A stretch of DNA of 5,758 nucleotides from Bacteriovoracaceae bacterium UBA1018 (GTDB lineage: Bacteria > Bdellovibrionota > UBA1018), in NCBI GenBank assembly GCA_002291495.1, contig DBAE01000228.1:9651-15408 (forward strand). The letters are read 5' to 3'. This document shows, in pieces, positions 1-5,758 of the stretch. Every line of letters starts with the position of its first letter. Positions within the stretch are counted from its first letter, which is position 1. The notes under the pieces are model-generated. The model was given only the letters and a program-made list of their open reading frames with translations, was not told the DNA's origin and did not search any database. The translations under genes and the position numbers were made by a program.

Positions 1-1868
1 GATCACGCCTTCTTCCGGTTGTCGTGGGTGCAATCGGCGTCGTTTTCGGCGATATCGGAACTTCGCCTCTGTATGCTCTCAAAGAGTGTTTTGCCCCGGA
101 TCATGGGGTGGCGCTGACCCAAGATAATGTTTACGGTATTTTGTCCCTAGTTTTTTGGTCACTGACCCTTGTCGTGACGATGAAATATCTGATGTTCATC
201 CTCAGAGCAGACAATAAAGGTGAAGGGGGGATCATGGCCCTCTTGGCGTTGGTGATACCAAAAATTCGAAAAGACCAGGGAGTTACAGCCGGTGTTCGGA
301 TTATTTTTCTCGGACTCTTTGGTGCCGCCCTTCTCTACGGTGATGGAGTCATCACGCCGGCGATTTCGGTACTCAGTGCCGTCGAGGGATTGGAAGTTGC
401 GACCCCTGTATTGAAGCCTCTTGTCGTGCCAATTACTGTCGCCATCCTCATTGCTCTCTTCTCCGTTCAGAGTCGAGGTACAGCAAAGATTGGTGCGATC
501 TTTGGTCCAGCGACTGTGCTCTGGTTTATTATGATTGGGGGCCTAGGGGTTCATTGGATTTTAAAGCATCCAGAGATTCTCATGGCCGTTAACCCGATGT
601 ACGCCATTAGCTTTTTTATTCGAAATGGCTCGAATGGTTTTTTTATTCTGAGCGCCGTTGTTCTTTGTGTCACTGGAGGTGAAGCGCTCTACGCCGACAT
701 GGGACATTTTGGACGTAAAGCCATTCGTATGGGTTGGTACAGTCTAGTGATGCCCGCGCTCCTTCTGAACTATTTTGGGCAAGGAGCACTGATCTTAGAA
801 AAGGGACAAGAAGCTCTCGCTAATCCATTCTATGCCTTAGTTTCAGGATGGATGCTCTATCCACTGGTATTTATGGCGACGGTGGCAACGGTGATTGCCT
901 CCCAGGCGCTTATTACTGGAGCATATTCGCTCACACAGCAAGCTGTGCAGTTAGGGTATCTACCGCGGGTTTCAATCTTTCATACCTCTCGACACACTGA
1001 GGGACAGATTTACGTTCCTCGGGTCAATGTGCTTCTCATGGTTGCTTGCATTACTTTGGTTATAATCTTTCAAGAGTCTACCAAGTTAGCCGCAGCCTAC
1101 GGAATTGCGGTAACCGGCACGATGCTCATTACCTCGACTCTGTTCTATACAGTGATTCGGCACATCTGGCATTGGTCGTTTTGGAAAGCAGGCGTTCTAT
1201 TTGTGGGCTTTCTACTTGTCGATCTCGCGTTTTTCTTCGCCAATATTACTAAGCTTCATGAGGGGGGATGGATCCCGGTTCTGATTGCGATCCTTCTCTT
1301 TTCATTGATGTCGACTTGGAAGAGAGGACGTCAGGCATTAGCTGCTTCAATGCTTCAGCTCGCAGTTCCTCTGAACACTTTTTTGGACGAAATTCGTGAA
1401 AAGAAACCTCACCGCGTCAAAGGGACTTCGGTATTTCTGACTCTAACTCGTGACATTGCACCTTCTGTCCTTCTTCATCATTTTAAGCACAATAAAGTAC
1501 TTCATGAAAAAGTGATCTTACTTTCAGTTCTGACCGAGAATGAACCTGAGGTCGATACCTTAGAGAGGGTTCGAGTCAATGAACTTGGAGAAGGGTTTTT
1601 TAAGGTAGTCGCACGTTATGGATATATCGAAGCTCCCAATGTGCCGGAGATATTGATTCTCTGTCAGGGCGCAGGATTACCGATCGAACATCGAGACTTA
1701 AGCTTCTACGTAGGACGAGAGACTTTCCTTACGACCGGTACATCGGGGATGTCGGTCTGGCGCAAAAAGATGTTCATCTTTCTTTCGCGTAATGCGCGAC
1801 CAGCAACAGAGTTCTTCGCTATCCCACCTGATCAAGTCATTGAGATTGGATCACAAATCAGGATCTAA
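1..1868 (+). CDS. kup: Kup/HAK/KUP-family low-affinity potassium uptake protein, 5'-partial
   Basis: Inner-membrane potassium transporter of the Kup (TrkD) family, which in characterised members acts as a K+/H+ symporter. The frame is open from base 3 with 621 visible residues, against 622 in full-length E. coli Kup. Family motifs appear in order: GDIGTSPLYA (visible residues 16-25), ADNKGEGG (about 69-76), YGDGVITPAIS (about 112-122), GGEALYADMGHFG (225-237), NYFGQGAL (256-263), AAAYGIAVTGTM (363-374) and GGWIPV. Roughly twelve hydrophobic segments fill the first 440 residues; the rest is the soluble cytoplasmic C-terminal domain, ending in the family-typical IEIGSQIRI. The GTG at 24 is not the real start: the residues before it (SRLLPVV) continue the first membrane helix, so about 10-20 residues lie upstream of the window. 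The gene is otherwise intact. Its TAA stop overlaps the stop of the opposing gene by 4 bases, leaving no room for a terminator between them. Family assignment is very secure; ion specificity is inferred from the family. Confidence 0.96.
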   Translation, partial: SRLLPVVVGAIGVVFGDIGTSPLYALKECFAPDHGVALTQDNVYGILSLVFWSLTLVVTMKYLMFILRADNKGEGGIMALLALVIPKIRKDQGVTAGVRIIFLGLFGAALLYGDGVITPAISVLSAVEGLEVATPVLKPLVVPITVAILIALFSVQSRGTAKIGAIFGPATVLWFIMIGGLGVHWILKHPEILMAVNPMYAISFFIRNGSNGFFILSAVVLCVTGGEALYADMGHFGRKAIRMGWYSLVMPALLLNYFGQGALILEKGQEALANPFYALVSGWMLYPLVFMATVATVIASQALITGAYSLTQQAVQLGYLPRVSIFHTSRHTEGQIYVPRVNVLLMVACITLVIIFQESTKLAAAYGIAVTGTMLITSTLFYTVIRHIWHWSFWKAGVLFVGFLLVDLAFFFANITKLHEGGWIPVLIAILLFSLMSTWKRGRQALAASMLQLAVPLNTFLDEIREKKPHRVKGTSVFLTLTRDIAPSVLLHHFKHNKVLHEKVILLSVLTENEPEVDTLERVRVNELGEGFFKVVARYGYIEAPNVPEILILCQGAGLPIEHRDLSFYVGRETFLTTGTSGMSVWRKKMFIFLSRNARPATEFFAIPPDQVIEIGSQIRI

Positions 1869-3406
1869 TCGTCTGAACGAGACAGTGCCCTTTGACAGAT
1901 AAGATGTGCGGCCTGCGCAGTTCTTAGCTTTGCAACCCTTGGAAGAGCTTTGATCTGTTTAATCTTGGTTCGTAAGCGTGCACTCGTGCTGTTGAGCTTA
2001 GAGCGCTCGACGACTTCGAGCCAACGTGTAATTCTTTCTGCCAAGTGAGCATGAAATGCCGGATTTGCCGAAAACTGTGAAAGTTCTAAGAAAATATTAG
2101 CAATATTACCGTGGTAAAGTGTGGCATCAAAATGGGAGGCTTGAAACTCAGGAGTAAAATCCGTTGCCAATCCAGAGATGAGATGAGCGATCGCCGGATG
2201 TCCTGTGATTGAATCTGATGGCAATGACTCCTTATTTTGAATTTCTTTCTCTACCAATGCATTGATTTGATCAACGGTTAGAGATCCTGCCGACTGAGTC
2301 TCGATTTGTTCAAAGAGTTGTTTGCGATAGTCCTGAAGCATTTCCTCATATTGACGTTTACTATAAGATTCGACTCGCCTTTGACTGGTAACAATGAAGC
2401 TGAGGATCTGCGCCTTAAACTGTGCGGCGGTTACACCATCCGCTTTTGATCCTAAGAAATAAAGTGGGGTTCGCCCTTCCTTGCCTAAAGAAAGAGAGTG
2501 ATCACTATCACCCACGAGAGTGCTTTCGAAATTTGTGTAACCTAGATTTTCGTCAAAGTACCCGATTTCGGCATTAGGCCGGTAGGATCCTCGTCTCCAA
2601 GGTGCAGCGTTAATATAACCTTCAGTCACGTCGATTCGATTTTTGATCGTCTTAAACCAAGTTTGTATATATTTGCTGCGATCCAAAAGAGATCGATTCA
2701 TGATTTCCCAACCCGCATTCTCTTGTGCAAGACCAGAGCGAATGACAAAGAGTCTGCTCCAATCGGTATCGAGCCGATCAACGGTAGTGAGTAAGCTTCG
2801 AGAGATGGGGTTGTCGAGTTCAGAAATCTTTCCCTTAAAGATTCGATCGAGCTGATGAGAAAACTGAGCTAAAACTTTGGATAGTTCATCACGAAGCTCA
2901 GGGCGCATGTGAGCAATTGCAATTTCGTCCGAATTTTGAATGAAAGCGTCCAATCGACCCGTAAGTTCAGCTTTCTCGTGAAGTGTTTTATCGGTGAAAT
3001 TGTCCATTAACAGAGCGGCAGATTGAAAAGTGAGAAGAGGTAAAGTCGATTTTCCAGCTGCGTAGGTTTTTAGAATCTCTTCAACATCTGAGACCGCAAT
3101 CCCGTCGATCTCTCTCAGTTCCGTGAGAAATGAATCAAGTATCGCAGAATCTTTTACTTCAAAAACCAACTGGTCAGTAAACTCAAGAGGCATGTCAGGG
3201 TCGAGTCCTACGACTGCTGGACTGTTCTTGGCTTCGAGTTCTTTCAAAGCTACCGCTATTTTTTCTCGGAAGAGGGAGATCGGGCGAGACGGGGTCATCA
3301 GTGCTTGTACTAGAATGTATCGTGGGCCTTCGGCACTTCTGCTGTCCTGGGTGACAAATAGTGAGAAGACCGAAGCTACTACTAGTAAAACACTGTATTT
3401 TCGCAT
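1865..3406 (-). CDS. Exported protein of unknown function, mostly helical, 513 aa
   Basis: I do not recognise this protein. It opens with a clear Sec signal peptide: basic MRKY, a hydrophobic core to about residue 18, and a likely signal peptidase I site after SRSA (residue 25). There is no lipobox cysteine, so it should be periplasmic or secreted. Residues about 29-115 look like an alternating strand/helix domain: a strand RYILVQAL, a helix, a strand QLVFEVKD, then a helix and strand around LTELREIDGIAVSDVEE. This pattern loosely resembles subtilisin-propeptide (Inhibitor I9-like) folds, but no protease follows. The remaining 400 residues are rich in predicted helix and charge, with a Gly/Tyr/Asn-rich stretch at about 264-300, and one cysteine (504). 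No catalytic motif or membrane segment was seen after the signal. The ATG at 3406 is chosen because it begins the signal peptide directly; no good Shine-Dalgarno sequence precedes it. It converges on kup and diverges from the next gene. Being a gene is well supported; function is unknown. Confidence 0.85.
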   Translation of the reverse strand: MRKYSVLLVVASVFSLFVTQDSRSAEGPRYILVQALMTPSRPISLFREKIAVALKELEAKNSPAVVGLDPDMPLEFTDQLVFEVKDSAILDSFLTELREIDGIAVSDVEEILKTYAAGKSTLPLLTFQSAALLMDNFTDKTLHEKAELTGRLDAFIQNSDEIAIAHMRPELRDELSKVLAQFSHQLDRIFKGKISELDNPISRSLLTTVDRLDTDWSRLFVIRSGLAQENAGWEIMNRSLLDRSKYIQTWFKTIKNRIDVTEGYINAAPWRRGSYRPNAEIGYFDENLGYTNFESTLVGDSDHSLSLGKEGRTPLYFLGSKADGVTAAQFKAQILSFIVTSQRRVESYSKRQYEEMLQDYRKQLFEQIETQSAGSLTVDQINALVEKEIQNKESLPSDSITGHPAIAHLISGLATDFTPEFQASHFDATLYHGNIANIFLELSQFSANPAFHAHLAERITRWLEVVERSKLNSTSARLRTKIKQIKALPRVAKLRTAQAAHLICQRALSRSDD

Positions 3407-3609
3407 GTCGGAGCGGTTAGCACGAATTATCTGCTATCTCTAAGGATTTTTGCTGTGGTGCTTCCAAGGTGGCCGATGAAGAAAAGGTCATCCATTTAAT
3501 GTTAACAATTTCAAGTAGATATAATAACTGATTAAAATAGTCTTGAATGGGGGTTTTGATGGGCGTATAAAGCCGCTTTCCGATCGCACTACACAAAAGG
3601 AGTCTCGCT
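3407..3609. other. Divergent intergenic region between two exported-protein genes
   Basis: These 203 bases separate the start codons of the leftward 513-residue gene and the rightward 204-residue gene, so they must hold both promoters. The right half is AT-rich, with a perfect TATAAT at 3520-3525 that lacks a properly spaced -35 partner, and a better-spaced promoter further right (listed separately). For the leftward gene the only candidate is a GATAAT-like -10 box at 3426-3431 (read on -), without a convincing -35. I saw no strong inverted repeat, riboswitch-like fold or tRNA here. Confidence 0.6.
3543..3571 (+). promoter_or_regulatory. Sigma70-like promoter for the 204-residue exported protein
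   Basis: TTGAAT at 3543-3548 (4 of 6 to the -35 consensus) and TATAAA at 3566-3571 (5 of 6 to the -10 consensus) are separated by exactly 17 bases. Transcription would start near 3578, giving a leader of about 32 bases that carries AAGGAG at 3597-3602, 7 bases before the ATG at 3610. The separate perfect TATAAT at 3520-3525 could be a second, upstream start. Assignment rests on consensus matching alone. Confidence 0.5.
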
Positions 3610-4224
3610 ATGATGAATGTCAGAATGAGAAAAGCCCTCTACTCAGTGTCTTTGTTTTTCGCCTCTTCAATTACGATGCCCCAGGCATATGGGCTCGAAG
3701 TGAGCGACGAAGTTTATATTAAACTCAATAAGATTTGTGGAATAGAAAAGGGTACCGACCCATCTACGATTCATATGCATGCGGCCTATACCGAAATCAC
3801 CGAAAGAAATCGTTCAGGGGATGATATTGAAAATGTCGCTTCTAAGTCCCTTACGGTTTATCCGGGCGAATGTCTTTCAATCCATGGTGCCAAAGCCTAT
3901 GGGATGGTTCTTCAGTTCGGTTATCCGAACTCAGACAGCCTCCGAGTTAAACCTTACCGAGTTCGCTTTCCAGTTTTGAGAAAAAATAGCCGACTACGCA
4001 CGACGACTGGAAACTTAAGTTTTCTCATTGGGTACGAACGCGACTTAAGTGAGATAGAAGAGTGCAGGAGCGATAAAGCACCCTGCATATCGGTAGAGTC
4101 TTTAGCTGAAGGCGCTAAGAACTATAACGTGAAACTCCAGCAGGGAGCTTTAGATATCGGGATCTCGTCTGACAAAACTCAGACTCAAAGTTCTGCGTCT
4201 CAAAAAAAATTAGATCTGAGATAA
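3610..4224 (+). CDS. Small exported four-cysteine protein of unknown function, 204 aa
   Basis: I do not recognise this protein. It starts at the ATG at 3610, 7 bases after a strong AAGGAG ribosome binding site (3597-3602); in-frame ATGs at 3613 and 3625 are less well spaced. The N-terminus is a signal peptide: MRK basic region, hydrophobic stretch at residues 9-23, and a probable signal peptidase I site after QAYG (about residue 28). The mature part has four cysteines (43, 88, 152, 159), an even number compatible with two disulfides in the periplasm, and appears strand-rich between residues 80 and 145. The last 20 residues are polar and low-complexity (Ser/Gln/Thr), probably disordered. No enzyme motif or membrane anchor is visible. 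Stop codons are doubled (TAA then TAG at 4222-4227). It converges on mnmA with a 5-base gap and diverges from the other exported protein, with which it may share regulation. Gene reality is well supported by signal peptide plus ribosome site; function is unknown. Confidence 0.85.
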   Translation: MMNVRMRKALYSVSLFFASSITMPQAYGLEVSDEVYIKLNKICGIEKGTDPSTIHMHAAYTEITERNRSGDDIENVASKSLTVYPGECLSIHGAKAYGMVLQFGYPNSDSLRVKPYRVRFPVLRKNSRLRTTTGNLSFLIGYERDLSEIEECRSDKAPCISVESLAEGAKNYNVKLQQGALDIGISSDKTQTQSSASQKKLDLR

Positions 4225-4235
4225 TAGGATCAGAT
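4202..4235 (-). terminator. Weak intrinsic terminator candidate for mnmA
   Basis: Read on the minus strand, ATCTGA (4235-4230), a 10-base loop and TCAGAT (4219-4214) form a 6-bp stem beginning at the mnmA TGA stop, followed after a few bases by eight T residues (4209-4202). The T run is the complement of the A run encoding Gln-Lys-Lys near the end of the converging gene, so the element lies inside that reading frame. The stem is short and has only two G-C pairs, so strength is doubtful. Confidence 0.35.
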
Positions 4236-5366
4236 TAGAGACGGCTGCAGAGACTTGCCCATTTCAAAATAACTTGGGCCAGTTTCACGAATCACTCCAC
4301 CGCCTAAACACCTGTCCTTGTCGTAAAATACAATGGATTGACCGATCGTAACGGCTCTCTGAGGTTCGTCAAAAACGACTCTGATCTGGCCATCATTCAG
4401 CGAAATGATCGTGCAGTCTTGATCATTTTGACGGTACCTCACTTTTGCTTTGCAGCGAAAAGGTAGTGGAGTGGGTGCTGTTTGTGAAACCCAGCTGAGT
4501 TCATTGGCAGTCAGTTCGTCACTATAGAGTGCTGGATGCTTTTCACCCCGCTCAACATAGACGATGTTTTTAGAAGAGTCTTTCTTCACTACAAACCAGG
4601 CATCGCCTTCGCCGCCGAGGCCCAGGCCTTTTCTTTGACCCAAGGTATAAAATGCCACTCCTGCATGGGAACCAACGCTCTTTCCATCGAGTGTTTTAAA
4701 TTCACCAGGCTTAGTCTCAAGGTATCGACTTAAGAAGGGTTTAAAATTGCGCTCACCGATAAAGCAAATCCCCGTGCTATCTTTTTTGTCGTGAGTCACG
4801 AGGTCATACTTTCGAGCGAGTTCGCGCACTTCAGATTTTTCGATATGCCCAATCGGAAACAGGACGTTTTTCAGAATGTCGCGATTGAGTGTGTACACAA
4901 AGTAAGTTTGATCTTTTCCAGCATCGGTCCCTTTGACGAGTTCAGGACCGTTTTCACCCAGAATATTTTGGCAGTAGTGCCCAGTGGCAAGGTAATCGGC
5001 TCCTAAATTCATCGCTTTACCTAAGAATGCGTTAAACTTAATTTCTCGATTACAGAGGATGTCAGGGTTTGGCGTATAACCTTGCTCATATTCTTTTAGG
5101 AATCGAGTAAACACATTGTCCCAATACTCCTGAACGAATTCGATAGAATAATAAGGGATGTCCAGTCGCTCACAAACTTTGACTACATCGGCGAATTCTT
5201 TGGAAGATTGGCACACGCCATTTTCGTCCTTTTCTTCCCAATTCTTCATAAACATGCCGATCACCCGGTAGCCTTGCTCTCGGAGAAGAGCAGCCGTGAC
5301 GGAGCTATCGACTCCTCCTGACATGCCTACGACTACAGTTTTGTCTCGATTTGATGTGAGTGACAT
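4230..5366 (-). CDS. mnmA: tRNA-specific 2-thiouridylase MnmA (TrmU), 378 aa
   Basis: Cytoplasmic enzyme that adenylates and then thiolates C2 of the wobble uridine U34 in tRNA-Lys, -Glu and -Gln, giving s2U as part of mnm5s2U, with sulfur relayed from a cysteine desulfurase such as IscS. The N-terminal ATP-pyrophosphatase domain shows the PP-loop SGGVDSS (residues 16-22), followed by GMFMKNWEE. The catalytic cysteine is Cys105 in NPDILCNREIKF, and the persulfide-bearing cysteine is Cys201 in DSTGICFIGER. Later motifs are YTLGQRKGLGLGG (240-252), KVRYRQ (308-313) and the C-terminal barrel ending CLGGGVI. Length is typical of the family (about 360-380) and no key residue is missing. I chose the ATG at 5366, preceded by TAAGG 6 bases upstream and giving a short family-like N-terminus. 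The frame stays open to a TTG at 5423, but those 19 residues look non-conserved and would cover the divergent promoter region. Family assignment is essentially certain. Confidence 0.97.
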   Translation of the reverse strand: MSLTSNRDKTVVVGMSGGVDSSVTAALLREQGYRVIGMFMKNWEEKDENGVCQSSKEFADVVKVCERLDIPYYSIEFVQEYWDNVFTRFLKEYEQGYTPNPDILCNREIKFNAFLGKAMNLGADYLATGHYCQNILGENGPELVKGTDAGKDQTYFVYTLNRDILKNVLFPIGHIEKSEVRELARKYDLVTHDKKDSTGICFIGERNFKPFLSRYLETKPGEFKTLDGKSVGSHAGVAFYTLGQRKGLGLGGEGDAWFVVKKDSSKNIVYVERGEKHPALYSDELTANELSWVSQTAPTPLPFRCKAKVRYRQNDQDCTIISLNDGQIRVVFDEPQRAVTIGQSIVFYDKDRCLGGGVIRETGPSYFEMGKSLQPSLI

Positions 5367-5368
5367 AA

Positions 5369-5397
5369 TTGACCTTAGGGTTGGGGTTGTATATGAA
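5369..5397 (+). promoter_or_regulatory. Candidate sigma70-like promoter for the response regulator
   Basis: TTGACC at 5369-5374 (5 of 6 to the -35 consensus) is followed after 17 bases by TATGAA at 5392-5397 (4 of 6 to the -10 consensus). Transcription would begin near 5404 and give a leader of about 40 bases before the TTG start at 5444. If real, it excludes the in-frame ATG at 5393 as start, since that codon lies inside the -10 box. The -35 box sits next to the mnmA start codon. Confidence 0.4.
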
Positions 5398-5414
5398 GGA
5401 ACTAGAGTTTTCAA
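5388..5414 (-). promoter_or_regulatory. Weak candidate promoter for mnmA
   Basis: On the minus strand, TTGAAA (5414-5409, 5 of 6) and TATACA (5393-5388, 4 of 6) are 15 bases apart, which is short for sigma70. Transcription would start near 5381, about 15 bases before the mnmA ATG. The boxes overlap those proposed for the divergent response regulator, so the two genes would compete for polymerase if both are real. Confidence 0.25.
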
Positions 5415-5430
5415 GTCAGGCAAGCAACCC

Positions 5431-5436
5431 GAGGTG
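5431..5436 (+). promoter_or_regulatory. Ribosome binding site that selects a TTG start
   Basis: GAGGTG is fully complementary to the 16S rRNA tail and lies 7 bases before the TTG at 5444. No comparable site precedes the in-frame ATG at 5393. The TTG start also gives the usual receiver-domain N-terminus, MKSYILIIEDD. Confidence 0.6.
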
Positions 5437-5443
5437 TGGTTCT

Positions 5444-5758
5444 TTGAAGAGTTATATACTTATTATAGAAGACGATGAGGCAATCCGCGAAGCGGTCGAG
5501 AGCATTCTTGTAGAAGAAGGCGTCGAAGTTCGCACTGCCGAAAATGGACGAGATGGACTTGAGGTTTTGAGATCTCAGCCTGAAGATCGTCCAAATCTCA
5601 TTCTATTAGACCTGATGATGCCAGTGATGGACGGCGTTCAGGCAACGCAGCATGCGCGCCGCCTGATGCCACAGAGCCGGATCATCGTGCTCACCAGCTT
5701 TCGCGACGACCAGCTCGTCCAGGACGCCATCCGCGCCGGTGCGACCGGCTACCTGCTC
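5444..5758 (+). CDS. Response regulator receiver domain, 3'-partial and probably chimeric
   Basis: The 105 visible residues form a CheY-like receiver domain that is phosphorylated by a sensor kinase. The acidic pair is D10-D11 in IIEDDEAIRE, the phosphoacceptor is D56 in LILLDLMMPVMDG, and the switch threonine is T84 in IIVLTS. The conserved lysine would follow YLL, just past the window end, so any output domain is unseen. Start is the TTG at 5444, chosen for its GAGGTG site; an ATG at 5393 would add 17 residues of unlikely sequence. The first 65 residues have host-like codon use. From about 5640 onward nearly every codon ends in G or C (35 of 41), and the protein reads like a NarL/LuxR-family regulator (MDGVQAT, then AIRAGATGYLL) from a high-GC bacterium. 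The frame is continuous, but I suspect the two halves come from different genomes. The receiver call is secure for the first half; family and output are undetermined. Confidence 0.85.
   Translation, partial: MKSYILIIEDDEAIREAVESILVEEGVEVRTAENGRDGLEVLRSQPEDRPNLILLDLMMPVMDGVQATQHARRLMPQSRIIVLTSFRDDQLVQDAIRAGATGYLL
5611..5640. other. Abrupt composition breakpoint, probable chimeric junction
   Basis: The 100 bases ending at 5640 contain about 45% GC, while the 108 bases from 5651 to the window end contain about 68%. The change falls at the codons for the highly conserved receiver motif LMMPVMDG, a stretch where unrelated response-regulator genes can share a long identical run. This is the pattern expected when an assembler crosses between genomes through a shared k-mer. 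Recombination between genes in a living cell is the less likely alternative. Confidence 0.6.

Noticed and set aside
24..26. GTG as the start codon of kup
   Set aside because: The frame is open upstream to the window edge and those residues continue the first membrane helix; Kup proteins have additional residues before GAIGVVFGDIG, so the start is outside the window.
1825..1863. CCTGAT...ATCAGG inverted repeat at the end of kup as a terminator
   Set aside because: The arms are 6 bases with a loop of about 24 and no T run follows on either strand.
3123..3443. 106-residue open frame on the plus strand
   Set aside because: It lies almost wholly antisense to the 513-residue exported protein, has no ribosome binding site that I can see, and shows no recognisable domain. 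The shorter frames at 1046-1252, 2643-2855, 3779-3979, 4536-4733, 4791-5006 and 5296-5478 are likewise shadows of real genes.
3502..3525. TTAACA and TATAAT as a promoter pair
   Set aside because: Both boxes are good individually, but the spacer is only 12 bases, too short for sigma70; TATAAT may still act with a weaker -35.
5367..5423. TTG at 5423 as the mnmA start, adding 19 residues
   Set aside because: The ATG at 5366 has a TAAGG site at good spacing and gives a family-like N-terminus; the extension would cover the divergent promoter region.
1..5758. Defence island, CRISPR array, insertion sequence or tRNA gene
   Set aside because: No spaced direct repeats, transposase or integrase motifs, terminal inverted repeats or cloverleaf pattern were seen; all five genes are accounted for otherwise.

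Overview
The window carries five protein genes and no RNA gene, insertion sequence or CRISPR array. Most of it has a GC content in the mid-to-high 40s percent, with AGGAGG-type ribosome binding sites, sigma70-like promoter boxes and two exported proteins with Sec-type signal peptides. This suggests a free-living Gram-negative proteobacterium, possibly of the Bdellovibrio/deltaproteobacterial kind. That placement is a weak inference from protein style, because neither recognised gene (kup, mnmA) is diagnostic of a lineage.

Layout from left to right: (1) a Kup-family potassium transporter on +, missing only its first residues because the window opens inside the gene; (2) a 513-residue exported protein of unknown function on -, whose stop codon overlaps the kup stop; (3) a 203-base divergent intergenic region with a good sigma70-like promoter facing right; (4) a 204-residue exported four-cysteine protein of unknown function on +; (5) mnmA, the tRNA 2-thiouridylase, on -, ending 5 bases from gene 4; (6) a short divergent promoter region; (7) the start of a response regulator on +, cut by the window end.

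Strands alternate strictly (+ - + - +), so there is no operon and each gene is probably its own transcription unit. Kup (potassium uptake), MnmA (wobble-uridine thiolation) and the receiver protein are housekeeping or regulatory functions with no evident joint pathway.

The most notable signal is at the right edge. The response regulator begins with the host-like composition (about 45% GC, GC3 about 41%). Right after the conserved receiver motif LMMPVMDG it switches to about 68% GC and GC3 about 85%, and the protein changes to NarL/LuxR-family style. This looks like a chimeric junction (assembly artefact, or less likely recombination) at a conserved stretch near 5611-5640. I found no convincing novel multi-gene system; the two unknown exported proteins are the only candidates for new biology.
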